From positions 7,175,001-7,239,000 of the forward strand of contig NC_135791.1 in NCBI RefSeq assembly GCF_051106095.1: a stretch of 64,000 nucleotides of DNA, read 5' to 3'. The notes under the pieces were generated by a model. The model had not been told where the DNA came from. It saw only the letters and a program-made list of their open reading frames with translations, and did not search any database. Each line of letters opens with the position of its first letter. The first letter of the stretch is position 1. The DNA comes from Pogona vitticeps. Its lineage: Eukaryota; Chordata; Lepidosauria; Squamata; Agamidae. The translations under genes were made by a program, and so were the position numbers. Positions 11,531 through 22,356 of this stretch are shown here, in pieces.

Positions 11531-11735
11531 TTTAGAAGAGGTAGCCATGTTAGTCTGGACAAGCGTATCAGGCAAAACCCAAATGGAGAAATAAAATAAA
11601 ATAAAATAAAATAAGACAAAAACCCATAGAGACTAAATACTATATTCTCAAGTGATTTTATGTGGAAAAGTTCACTTCTTCAGAGATATTGAGTGAAATA
11701 CAGTAACATATAAAATTCAAAAGTAAAACATTCAT
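11531..11735 (-). mobile_element. Sauropsid dispersed repeat, likely Penelope-like
   Basis: GAGGTAGCCATGTTAGTCTG is the mirror of the widespread reptile string CAGACTAACATGGCTACC, and TTCACTTCTTCAGAGA mirrors a CTGAAGAAGTGAA ribozyme-like core. An (ATAAA)n expansion sits inside. The copy is degraded. Confidence 0.55.
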
Positions 11736-11769
11736 CCCAGCTTTGAGAGTCAGTGGTATATTTTTTGCA

Positions 11770-11896
11770 TCGCACATGTGCAGTAATTTATGGCCTGTGG
11801 TTGGTGTTCAGTTCCCAAGGAAGGACAGTCCAAAATGGCAGAAGAGCCTTGAGAACTCAACACCAACCACAGGTCATAAATTACTGCAGGTATGAG
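11770..11896. repeat. Imperfect hairpin, arms about 50 bp
   Basis: The core arms 11780-11820 and 11847-11887 (GCAGTAATTTATGGCCTGTG against its mirror) differ at three of 41 positions and flank a 26-base loop; a weaker match extends outward. It could be a small MITE. Transcription is unknown. Confidence 0.75.
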
Positions 11897-12043
11897 ATGG
11901 TCTTGAGGGCACCATCCATGTGTTGCCTCAGACAAAGAGGGAAATGTACGGTGCACTCAAGAGCCAGCACAGCAAAATTCATTTAGTATGAGGGCCAAAA
12001 TTCAGTTTCAGAGAAACCTAAGTTAAAAGTTCAAGTTAAAAGT

Positions 12044-12070
12044 ATTTGCAAAGGCTTTCACGGCTAGGAT

Positions 12071-12133
<63 letters not shown>

Positions 12134-12300
12134 TTTGATTTATATCCTGCCCATCTGGTCTGGTCTAATGGTTGTTGTGGGTTTTTCGGGCTCTTAGGCC
12201 GTGTTCTGAAGGTTGTTCTTCCTAACGTTTCCCTGGCGAAACGTTAGGAAGAACAACCTTCAGAACACAGCCTAAGAGCCCGAAAAACCCACAACAACCA
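12044..12300 (-). mobile_element. Rearranged Penelope-like insertion
   Basis: It is flanked by the 14-bp direct repeat TTCAAGTTAAAAGT (12030-12043 and 12301-12314). From the left it has the inverted 3' tail GCAAAGGCTTTCACGGCTAG, an (ATTT)n tract with an L2-like piece, then a minus-strand copy and an adjoining inverted plus-strand copy of the same element. The two copies make the palindrome at 12167-12302. Confidence 0.7.
12070..12137. repeat. (ATTT)n microsatellite
   Basis: About 17 ATTT units, probably the expanded tail of an L2-like fragment (TGATTTATATCCTGCCCATC follows) inserted within the Penelope-like copy. Confidence 0.93.
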
Positions 12301-12302
12301 TT
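12167..12302. repeat. Near-perfect 136-bp palindrome
   Basis: Two 64-base arms, 12167-12230 and 12239-12302, match at 63 positions around an 8-base centre CCCTGGCG. Both arms are the Penelope-like 3' region from the AAACGTT of the ribozyme core to the CAACAACCA end. The DNA or its RNA could fold into a long hairpin. Confidence 0.95.
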
Positions 12303-12356
12303 CAAGTTAAAAGTTAAAGCAAATGGTCAAATCAGTGAAATGTTAATCTTCTAAAG

Positions 12357-12491
12357 CAGTGGTTCTTAACCTTGTTACTCGGATGTTTTTGAACTGCAAC
12401 TCCCAGAAACCCCAGCCATCACAGTTGGTGGTGAAGGCTTCTGGGAGTTGCAGTCCAAAACTCCTGAGTAACCCAAGGTTAAGAACCAGTG
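12357..12491. mobile_element. hAT-like MITE with exact 8-bp target duplication
   Basis: 135 bp bounded by CAGTGGTTCTTAACCTTG and CAAGGTTAAGAACCAGTG and flanked by TTCTAAAG at 12349-12356 and 12492-12499. The 8-bp duplication and CAG..CTG termini are typical of hAT transposons. There is no coding capacity. Confidence 0.92.
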
Positions 12492-12499
12492 TTCTAAAG

Positions 12500-12638
12500 C
12501 AGTGGTTCCCAAACTGGGGTAACTCAGGTGTTCTAGGACTGCAACTCCCAGAAGCCATCACCACTAGGTATGATGGCTGGAGGTTTCTGGGAGTTGCAGT
12601 CCAAGAACACCTGGGTTACCCACGGTTGGGAACCACCG
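12500..12638. mobile_element. hAT-like MITE, older tandem neighbour
   Basis: It starts CAGTGGTTCCCAAACTGGGG and ends GGTTGGGAACCACCG. Its flanks TTCTAAAG and CTCCGAAA fit a decayed 8-bp duplication. The younger element 12357-12491 inserted directly beside it. Confidence 0.86.
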
Positions 12639-13056
12639 CTCCGAAACTTCATGAGAAGCTGCTTGCTTCGGACATGTCAAAACGAGAGATATACAATAAT
12701 TTCATTAGAGCTGAAAGAACAAAGACTCTTGTGGCAGTTTTCAAATTGACACATTTTCCTTGGAGTTAAGCTTCTTCTTTTTTTATTAAATTACACAACA
12801 TAAACCTACTACCACAAAAAAAAATACAATTACATATCACATTAGTGCCACCATCACCCTCAGGGCTAGCATTAAATTTCATTCTGTCCATTTTCTCTCC
12901 AAAAGCTCATTGCTTCTTCCCTTGGTGTATACCCCTTCCCTCTCTGAAATACAGATTCCAAAAATACTCTCCATATTTTCTTAAAATCATTATTTTTTGG
13001 ATTGGCCTCTTCTTATGGAGTTAAGCTTCTCAGCAAAATTGTCCACTGCTCACCTG
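12639..13056 (-). repeat. Copy B of the inverted repeat, split by an L1
   Basis: It is the reverse-oriented partner of 10774-10936, interrupted at 12776-13016 by the L1 fragment and its duplicated target. Confidence 0.68.
12776..13016 (-). mobile_element. 5'-truncated L1 LINE 3' end
   Basis: On the minus strand it encodes an L1-ORF2-like end (RVFLESVFQ, then SFWREN), a short 3'UTR and an AATAAA next to a poly-A. It is flanked by the 14-bp target duplication GGAGTTAAGCTTCT at 12762-12775 and 13017-13030, showing target-primed insertion into repeat copy B. Confidence 0.85.
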
Positions 13057-13766
13057 GTGAGACTCGTTGCCAGAGAAAGCAGATGTGAAAGCAGGAATGA
13101 ATGTCCTCTGGAGTTCTGCATTGCATTTTGCAGAAATAAAATGTGCACAAAGCCACACATATGTTTTAATAAAGGGAACAGTTGTGTGCACTTGAAAAGC
13201 ACATAAAACCATGATTTAGTAAAGGACCAAAATGCACACAGAAATACATACATGGGGAGCATGGAGAATAGAGAACCACAATCACATCCCTCTCTTCTAA
13301 TAACAATAATAATTTTGGCCATTTTCTGGTGGTTCTCCTATGCTTAGCTTAAAAGCATAAGTAAAAACAATGCGTAAAAACTTATTTTAAAAAAGCAATT
13401 CATCCCCATTAAGTTTTTTCTTAATTGTGACTAAAGTTTGGAAGTAATTAGTTATAAGTAACAGATTTATAGATTACTACCTTTTGGTAACAAAAAATAA
13501 CTTTCATTTCAAATATGATGTAGCAAATTGTTTCAAAGTTCCTTTTTGGTCTAAGGGGCAACCTTTTCCCATTACTTTCAAATGTTACTTTAAAAAAAAT
13601 TTGGAAACATGTTGTCAACTGTCAGCCATGTAGCCATGCCAGGAAATAGCCCGATATTGCTGCACAATAACATGCCCGAGTTGCCAGCAGGAAAAAAAAG
13701 ATGCCAAGCTTTACAAAGCAAAGGGCAGACTAAATGTTGACAATGCCAAAAGCAGCAATCAAGATG
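13057..13766. other. Unassigned sequence with a degenerate GTAACT-type repeat
   Basis: About 13430-13610 contains repeated variants of AGTAACTAGTTAC-like words, similar to 33590-33770. No gene is recognised. Confidence 0.4.
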
Positions 13767-13774
13767 ATCTACAG

Positions 13775-13910
13775 CAGTGGTCCTCAACCGTGGGCCTCCA
13801 GATGTTCCTGGACTTCAACTCCCAGAAATCCTGGCTAGCAGAGGTGGTGGTGAAGGCTTCTGGAAGTTGCAGTCCAAGAACATCTGGAGGCCTAAGGTTG
13901 GGGACCACTG
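13775..13910. mobile_element. hAT-like MITE with exact 8-bp target duplication
   Basis: 136 bp from CAGTGGTCCTCAACCGTGGG to AGGTTGGGGACCACTG, flanked by ATCTACAG at 13767-13774 and 13911-13918. It looks young because the duplication and ends are intact. Confidence 0.93.
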
Positions 13911-13918
13911 ATCTACAG

Positions 13919-15589
13919 GATACCCCTCTTGTGCTGAATACAATTCACAAAGTGACACCAAGCAAGGGGAAATCCCAGAAACTGACTTCTTTTTTCCTCA
14001 GTTAACCATTTCTCATTCAAACACAAAGCAAAGGTCATGGCTATTTTTCAGCCAGTGTCTCTCATCAATCCAAATGAAACTAGCTGGTTTTTTTGGAACT
14101 AGTTACTTCCAAGTTCTGAGGAAAAAGCTCTAGATTATAAAGAACTGGTGATTTCTTGACACTCTCCCCATCTACTTTGTAGTCTACTGGTGTGACCAGT
14201 AAAACTGTTTTTCATCAAGGAACCACTACACTTTCTCTGGAACAATAAAATCTAGACGAGTGTTCTCTGTTTTAGAGTCCTCCAGAAGATTTGGACCTCA
14301 AGTCTCAACAGCCTCAGCTAGGGTGGCCAAAGAGTTAGGAAACCTAGAACTTATGGTCCAAGACCTCTGGGAAGTTGAAGCATCAGGTTGGAGAAGTTTA
14401 ATCTAGATTCTGCCATAGTTCTGCCTGGCAGTCGCCATAGTCTATTTTAGTTTCACATTCTGTTCCCGTCTCAAGATCCAGCAATTTTGGAATCAGAAAT
14501 TAACAGCCTCGTTCTAGTGGGAATCACAGGTCTGAAGAACACTGTTAGCTCACACATTCTCCACACTATTCACGCTTTAAGCTGGCGTTACTTTTAATGC
14601 TCTTTAAACAACTACCTCAAGGGGCTACAGCCTACCTAGTCTTTTCTGCTCCCTCCAGCTTGGCAGTAATTATTGTTTACCTTTCGGAGGTTCTTGTTCT
14701 TTTTTTTAAGAAGAAAGAAAGGGGGTAAGAGGAAAAAAAGAATGTGGAACACCCAGGCTTTAATGTGTGTAATGAAATTGATACAGTAATTTTATTCCTG
14801 GGTCATAAATGGAATGGGCTGTAAAGTAACGCTGGGTGTTTTTTAGAAACCAGACTCAAAGAATGAATTGTTCCGAAGGGTCTGGTTAATGAGACAGTGA
14901 AACGTATATGAGGTTCATGTCCAAGAGGCCAGGCCTAGATTCCTTTCCTTCCTGAAGGATCTTGAAAAAGAAGAAGAAGAAGAAGGGGGGGAGGAAGGAA
15001 AAAATAAATAATATACCTCCCTCTTTTTGGCCTCCTCAAAATACACAGCCTTCTAGCGGTTAACAAAGCCAGCAGGAGACATGGGCCCTGGACTAATTTC
15101 TGGTTCACAACTTGTGTGGCCTAAATGCATTTTCCAACTCCATTGCTCATTTCCCTCCCCATTTTGGAAGCGAAAGGCAGCAATCTTCAACCATTCCCAA
15201 AGGATGTGATCAGGATACCACCACGTCTGCCCATTCCTTGACTGAAAGTGTGGAAATACAAGAAGTAGCACTTGGACTCTGTCCGACTGAGCCGAGGTGC
15301 TGAGTCAGCCTTCGCTCAGAGGGCTGACAATCCGCCTGCAGTGACAATCACCGCTCAGAAGGCTACTTTTTAACAGAAGTGTCCCCCCCTTTATGCGTTG
15401 GGATGGAAGTGTTGGTTTTTGAATTACCACGACAGAATGGGGAGTCTGGGAATTGTAGTCCAGAAAAATTACATTTCCGAGATCTGCTCATGATAACGTT
15501 GGAAAAGTAGCTAAGTGTCACCACATGTGCCATGAAGTTGAAAAAGCAACTCGTTGCAGCCATGTTTGTTAAAAAGAAATGCTAGAAAG
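13919..15589. other. Mostly single-copy sequence with a possible conserved noncoding block
   Basis: A worn MITE-like piece may lie at 14272-14405. About 14440-14900 is free of recognised repeats and has clustered AT-rich motifs such as GTAATTATTGTTTACC; a (GAA)n run lies near 14966. Conservation is untested. Confidence 0.35.
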
Positions 15590-15591
15590 TA

Positions 15592-16086
15592 CAGTGGTGC
15601 CTCGCAAGACTAATTTAATTCATTCCGCGGTTAATGTTGTCTTGCGAAAAATTCATCTTGCGAAACACGTTTTCCCATAGGAAGGCATTGAAATCTAATT
15701 AATGCGTTCCTATGGGCAAAAAAAGTCAGAACAAAGTCCAATTTGGTTTACAAAGGGTTTATTAAGTGCTCTTTAAAGCCATACATATTGTGCATATGAT
15801 TTTGTAGAGTGGCTTGCTACAAAAGGGTTTATTAAGTGCTCTTTAAAGCTATACATTGTGCATATTATTTAAAAAATTTCAATTAAATTTTTTTAACTTT
15901 TTAAACATCATAGAAAAACATTTAAAAATGAGCCAACATGAGGCAGGAACAAAAAACAGAAAACATTTGTCTTGTGAAGCACGGCCATAGGAACGTTCGT
16001 CTTGCGAGCCATCAACCCCATTGCCAAAACCATTTGTCTTGCAAATTTTTTGTCTTACGAGGCATTTGTCTTGCAAGGCACCACTG
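15592..16086. mobile_element. Tigger/pogo-like MITE (495 bp)
   Basis: TIRs CAGTGGTGCCTCGCAAGAC and CTTGCAAGGCACCACTG, with TA on both sides, fit a Tc1/mariner-superfamily Tigger derivative. Inside, a unit of about 70 bases (AAAGGGTTTATTAAGTGCTC) is tandemly duplicated from 15750 and 15819. There is no transposase. Confidence 0.87.
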
Positions 16087-16088
16087 TA

Positions 16089-17276
16089 ACTAGAAATTCC
16101 TATTCCGTATGTTATTTTTGAAGTGTAACTTTGGTACACCCACATTACACAAAATGTAGCTGTTTACAGGTTATTACGTTACCTGTAACACATTGCTTCC
16201 AAGCTGCCAAGCATAAAGTCTTCATTTGTCTAATTGTATGTCCGGTGCATGTTTTCACATGTACACATTTTTTGGCCCCTGAGAGACTGCCAAGGAGCAA
16301 GTTTGGGACCGGAGGTGTGTGTGGCCATTTTGTCTCCTATTCTACTGCTAGTCCCAACTCCCGTAGACCCATTGACTCAATAGGATTTGCATACATGCCA
16401 AATTACCATTCAGCTGGTCATTGTATTTGCACTGAATCTTAGTGACTCACAATTCGGGGGTCCACATTTTAGTCCAAACTTTGAAAGGGCTGTCCAAGCT
16501 ATTTTGCTAGAATAGGTTCAGCACATTGGATAGTTCTTTTAAAGTTCAGCTTAAAACCCCGAGCAGATTTAGGAGTTACTGGCTTCTACTGTTCTGTTGT
16601 CCCGACTTCCACTCATGGATTAGGACAACAGGCAAGTGAAATGCCTAAATAGGACTCACGTCATGGACTCCATTTTGTTTCCAGTGAAGAACCCAGGTCT
16701 GTTCAGTGCAAAGAGTTTATGTGAGGAGAGATATAAAAATATAAAGATCACAGGCTCATGAAAACAGGCGCAGGAGGTTACAAAAAGGTTCTGACAGTCC
16801 GGTTAGTTGAGGATGAGATGCTTAAAACCAGACTCCTTCAATCAGCTCCACAGTTCAGATATATTCCCTTGGAATTCCTTACAAAGAAAAACATGGTGAA
16901 TGAGAAGTTTGGTTTTCATTAAAAACTTGAATGTAAGGGTTTTTGTCATTTTCAATGGGCCTTTGATTCCTACAGATGATGGAATGTTTTCAGAATGTTT
17001 TTTTAAAGCAGTTTAAACCACATTTTTCTTTTTTTTTTTTTCCCTAATGGCAGAAAATGACAGTAAATTTTAAATCTTTGTCGTGCGTGCATGCATGCAT
17101 GTGTACTCAGTGCATAGATGTGAGTGTAGTGTTGTGCACAAATGAAAAACCTCAATAATTTGGGGAAGAAGAATACATTTCACAGCTTTATCTTAAATAA
17201 AAACCAATAAATCCATAGATGCATAGCATGGATTGGTTAAGCTGTATGTATGTATGTACATATATGCGTAGTATGT
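16089..17276. other. Unassigned intergenic sequence
   Basis: No known element recognised. There is a short GTAACx-type word cluster at 16090-16200 and a CATG-rich run near 17090. Confidence 0.45.
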
Positions 17277-17402
<126 letters not shown>

Positions 17403-17850
17403 ATCTCACCTTTATCCTTGAAAAGGACCCATCATTAAAATACAATATTTAAAAGCTAAAAACAGTAAGTATACAAATATATATTTTTAAAGAGAATAAA
17501 ACTAATACCACACTGAAAACGGTAAAGAAAAGCAACACCAAAAAGAACATTCAAAGCAATGAGGTACAACAATCAATTTTAAAAAACCACAGTTAGTCAG
17601 CCAGTCACTGAAGGAAAGCTTGCCCAAAGAGAAAGGTCTTCTCCTGCTTGCAAAAGGACAGCAAAGATGGGGCCAGGCTGGCCTCCGGTGGGAGGGAGTT
17701 GCAAAGTCTGGGAGCAGCCACAGAGAAGGTCCTCTCCTGTGTCAACATCAAGCACATCTGCAAAGGTAGTGGGTCTGAGAGAAAGGCTTCCCCTGATGAT
17801 CTTAATACCCGAGCAGGCTCATGAAGGGCCATGCAGTCCTTGAGATAGTT
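17403..17850 (-). mobile_element. L2-clade LINE 3' end
   Basis: The minus strand encodes ERTFSVAAPRLCNSLPPEAS and a following LLSFCKQEKTFLFGQAFLQ, the conserved C-terminal end of L2 ORF2, followed by the 3'UTR. A second copy of the same family is at 18461-18835. Confidence 0.82.
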
Positions 17851-17852
17851 TG

Positions 17853-17962
17853 GAGTTATTGTTGTTTAGTCATTAAGTCGTGTCCGACTCTTCGTGGCCC
17901 CATGGACCAGAGCACGCCAGGCCTTCCTGTCTTCCATTGCCTCCTGGAGCTGGGTCAACTTA
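17853..17962 (-). mobile_element. BovB LINE 3' fragment
   Basis: TTGTTGTTTAGTCATTAAGT, GTCCGACTCTTCGTGGCCCC and GAGCACGCCAGGCC mirror the BovB 3' end. About 110 bases long. Confidence 0.88.
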
Positions 17963-18318
17963 GCTTGGAGTAGAGGATGGAAAATTCTTCCTTGTCTTCT
18001 TCTAGTTGCACATTTTGCCCTGCACAGATATAAGATACCTGTTGAGCCCACCATCCTAAAAAACAAACCTTCAATGACTCTCTCTTTACTAGGTTGCTGC
18101 TATCGAACCACCACTGTGCCCTGGCCTAGGAGCTTTTGAATCAGGACAGGAGATCCTCCTTCCTCATCAGTTCTTTACCAAGCAACCGTCCATACGATCC
18201 TGCAGAACCTGTTGATGTATTTTATATGTCTTTTAATCTTTTTAAAGGTTTTTCGTGAATATTGATACAGTCCTATGTATTGTAATGCTGTGTCAAGAAT
18301 AAATAAATTATTATTTAT

Positions 18319-18460
18319 TTGTGGTTGTTGTGGGTTTTTCGGGCTTCTTGGCCGTGTTCTGAAAGTGGTTCTTCCTAACGTTTCGCCAGTCTCTGTGGCT
18401 GGCATCTTCAGAGGACAGCAAACTTTAGATCCCGGCCGTGAAAGCCCTCGCGAATACATA
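18319..18460 (-). mobile_element. Penelope-like 3' fragment with an inverted end
   Basis: 18319-18418 is the minus-strand 3' region (GGTTGTTGTGGGTTTTTCGG ... CTTCAGAGGACAGC). The terminal piece GATCCCGGCCGTGAAAGCC follows at 18429 in the opposite orientation, so the copy has an inversion joint like the one near 12230. It carries the ribozyme-like motif at 18373-18415. Confidence 0.68.
18373..18415 (-). ncRNA. Hammerhead ribozyme-like motif in a Penelope-like copy
   Basis: Reading the minus strand: UCCU, core CUGAAGA, one extra U, GCCAG, loop CCACAGAGA, CUGGC, then GAAAC GUU and AGGA. GCCAG/CUGGC forms a perfect 5-bp stem II, UCCU/AGGA forms stem I, and ACGU is self-complementary, so stem III would be minimal or made between two RNAs. 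The cleavage position would be after the U at 18377. Hammerhead motifs with very short stem III are known from Penelope-like retroelements. Cleavage activity here is inferred. Confidence 0.6.
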
Positions 18461-18835
18461 TTGTTTATTTATTTAAAATATTTTTATCACGCCTTTCTCT
18501 TTAAAAAGAACCCAAGATGGATTACAGAATTAGAAGGTGATATCAGAAGCGAAAACAATGAGTATACAAATACGAAAAAGGATCAAACTAACAGCACTCT
18601 GAGAATTAGTAAACACAAGCAATACTAAAAACACATTCAAAGCAGTAATGCATAAAAATCCATTTAAAAATTCTACTCGGGCTGCCAGTCACTGCAGAAA
18701 AGCTTGCCTGAAGAGAAAGGTATTCACCTGTTTGCATAAGGACAGCAAAGATGAGGACGGCCCAGCCTCCAGTGGGAGGGAGTTCCACAGTCTGGGAGAA
18801 GGCCGTCTTACAAATAGCACAACTGGTCACTTGTG
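18461..18835 (-). mobile_element. L2-clade LINE 3' end
   Basis: TTTATTTATTTAAAATATTT at the left is the inverted tail. GCCTGAAGAGAAAGGTATTC and CTCCAGTGGGAGGGAGTTCC match the L2 fragment at 17403-17850 at the same positions. Confidence 0.8.
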
Positions 18836-19441
<606 letters not shown>

Positions 19442-20680
19442 TCGGCTCCCAAAGGTTCCCAAAGTCTTCTCCAGGGCAAAAGAGAGCCTTAAGGAGCCTT
19501 GGAACCTAAAATGAAGGAAGGGAAGCTTTTAATTATTGTGTATTAAACATTTCCAGCATCTGATCCAGGTTACACTACACAAGTTACCCAACGGGATCCT
19601 GCCTTATGTCTCTGCTCTGGCCATGGGATGCTCCCCATTGTTGCTAGGAATTTCTCCTACAGGCGGGCTTGATGAGACAGAGTTGGCCCTGCTCTTAGGC
19701 AGAATGAGGCAGCTGCCTCAGACACCAGATGCAGAGAGTGATAAGGAGCATATATTTGGACCGGAGTGCCCAGAATCCTTCAGGATCCGTAAAAAAAAAA
19801 CCTCCTGTAAGATCTGTCTTCTTTTGAGCAGAGTTGCGTTTTATGGACTCTGTGTACCTGCATAGAATCGGGCGGCTGAAATAAAAAGTGGCCTAGGAAT
19901 GGCAGAACAGGAGCAATAGGCTACGACATACAAGCAAGCATATGTTGCTGCAGATTAATTCATTTTTTCTTTATTTATTTTCCCTCTTGTTTTATACCCA
20001 AACCATCTTGGGGGAAAAATTAATGAGGGGAAAGAATATTTGGCGATAAATCAACTACAGACTCTCCTGGTGTTGTCCTCGGGGGGGGGGGGTGTCTGAG
20101 TCGGCCTCTTGCTCGGCCATGCTTCTCCATTTCATGGCAAAATAAGCTGTTATTAATACTTTATTGGCCAGTGTACAATTAAAACACCAGCGTTTTAAGT
20201 TCTGCAGGCCATTCACATTCTAAGACCTTGACAAGGCTGACAGAAATAACATACGGCCGTACATTGGGGTAGGTGGCCACGTGTCTTCTTTTACAAAAAG
20301 TATTCCTCTGTTTAAAGGTGTCCTCTCTTTGAGGGGGTCATTCCATCTGCGGTCACCTTCAAGATAAAGAACTGTAAGAATGGAAAGCCAGGGGCATGTG
20401 AAGATGCCCACTGACAGTAAGAACCCGTAGTCACACTGTACATAAAGGGAGGTGTGTATCCTCTACAATTAGTCTCCTTTCCTCCTAGAACCTGATTTCC
20501 TCAGAGATATGATCCTCAGCAAACAGATTTTCAGATTAAGCCTGTGTTCACCTGTAAAACAAAGCCTGCTAGAATGCAAGATACAGAGGTGAGGAAAAGT
20601 GAATTGACAAACAGATGCCTTTCACCACTTGGGGAGCATCTCTTCCAAACATGTGGTAGGCATATATATATATAGCCGCC
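19442..20680. other. Unassigned intergenic sequence
   Basis: No gene recognised. A G10 run is at 20080 and a (TA)n near 20664. A short AGGCAGCTGCCTCAGAC word at 19711 resembles a dispersed repeat. Confidence 0.4.
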
Positions 20681-20692
20681 TAGAGTGGTTGA

Positions 20693-21041
20693 AGGGACGT
20701 GGTGGCGCTGTGGGCTAAACCGCAGAAGCCTGTGCTGCAGGGTCAGAAGACCAAGCAGTCGTAAGATCGAATCCACGCGACGGAGTGAGCGCCCGTCGCC
20801 TGTCCCAGCTCCCGCCAACCTAGCGGTTTGAAAGCATGCAAATGCGAGTAGATAAATAGGTACCATCTCGGTGGGAAGGTAAACAGCGTTCCGTGTCTAA
20901 ATCACACTGGCCATGTGACCACGGAAAGATTGTCTTCGGAGAAACGCTGGCTCTATGGCTTGAAGAGCGGGATAAGCGCCGCCCCCTAGAGTCGGACACG
21001 ACTGGACAAAAATTGTCAAGGGGAACCTTTACCTTTACCTT
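20693..21041 (+). mobile_element. Sauria SINE nested in an L2-type tail
   Basis: Full-length copy from GGACGTGGTGGCGCTGTGGG to ACCTTTACCTTTACC. The target duplication TAGAGTGGTTGA / TAGAGTGGTCGA lies at 20681 and 21042. The flanks join into one older LINE-type tail (AGCCGCC ... GGTGGGGTATAAATAC) at 20675-21110. Confidence 0.93.
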
Positions 21042-21110
21042 TAGAGTGGTCGAAATGACTAGATAGGTGGGGTATAAATACAATAAATAAAAAAAATAAA
21101 AAAAATAAAT

Positions 21111-22356
21111 ATCCTCTAGTTTGATGCATGGACGCAGAATTAGCAAAACCTCATGCGGCCACAGCCTTCCTTACTACTGTAGAATATGTGCAGGAAACTG
21201 TTTCTGCCCGAGGAGCTGTCTTTCTGAGCAGGGAGCTTAGATAGAGCTAAGTTTAGCTCTGCCTCAAAAATTCCTAATTTAGACCTTTCTCTCAGGTGCA
21301 TCACATTCAGGTATTTACAAGGTGCCTATAATGCAGGCAGAACTCCCCGAATGGAAAACTATTTGTAGTTCAGAAACCACAATAATCCCAAACTTATATA
21401 ACAGTAAATGTTGGATTGCAGGTGCTCACTGTGTCCCTACAACTGGAAACTAAACTGGATGCTATAGTTTGCACATTATTTGAAGCAGAGTTCCCTAAAA
21501 CAATAAATCACATCTGATTGTCCATATGGGAGATTGCTTCACAGTGCATTTTGTAAATTAGCTTGGTTTTGTTATGTGATTGGTCATGGAGAGGGCAAAT
21601 ACGGGACTCATTCACATGTCTGATGGTGCTATATATAAAGTTATCTATTTCTTTCTTCTTTTTAAAGAAAAGTTAGTGTCAGCATGCCTGTCTCAATAGG
21701 GCAAGAATCGTTTCCTTAGCTAGAGAACCCTAACCATTACGGCCACTTCAGTGTTCCACGGGCCACTGGGTACATCTGTAACACCTCTTCCAAAAGTTGG
21801 TTCTCATTGCATTATAAGAAGTGCTGATGATCTCCTAGCTGGGGAAAGTATTTTATTTTTATTTTTTTGCAGGTCAAAAATGGCAAATTCTTGAATCTGA
21901 TTCTGAAGTTTCAAATGCTTGTGAACATGAAAGTTGTTTGTTGGTATCTGAGTTTGTGTTTTTGAATGTTGGACTCCCTGAGTAGTGTAGCGATGTTCTA
22001 AGACTTTGGAGAACAGGCTTTGGATCCCCACTTGACTATGGCAACTCACTGGGGGAGTGGAACTGGTAAAAACCACTCCTTAAATATCTCATTTACTTGA
22101 AACCCCCGTTAGGGTCACAGGAAATTCCAGGTCATGTAATGTGGCAGAGTCAAGATTTCACATGCACTCTTCTTTTAAAGACAAAACAAAAAACAGAAGC
22201 ATCTTAATAGAAGGTGATGCTCCAGCAGCTAGGTTGGCCTGGGGTGGTAATGATAGAGGTTGTTGTGGGGACATCTGGAGAGCACCAGATTGAGGGAAGG
22301 CAGAATGAGGACAGTACAGGTGAATGACTGACAATCAAACTTGACTAAAGAGGCTT
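21111..22356. other. Unassigned intergenic sequence
   Basis: No repeat or gene recognised across about 1.2 kb. Confidence 0.45.
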
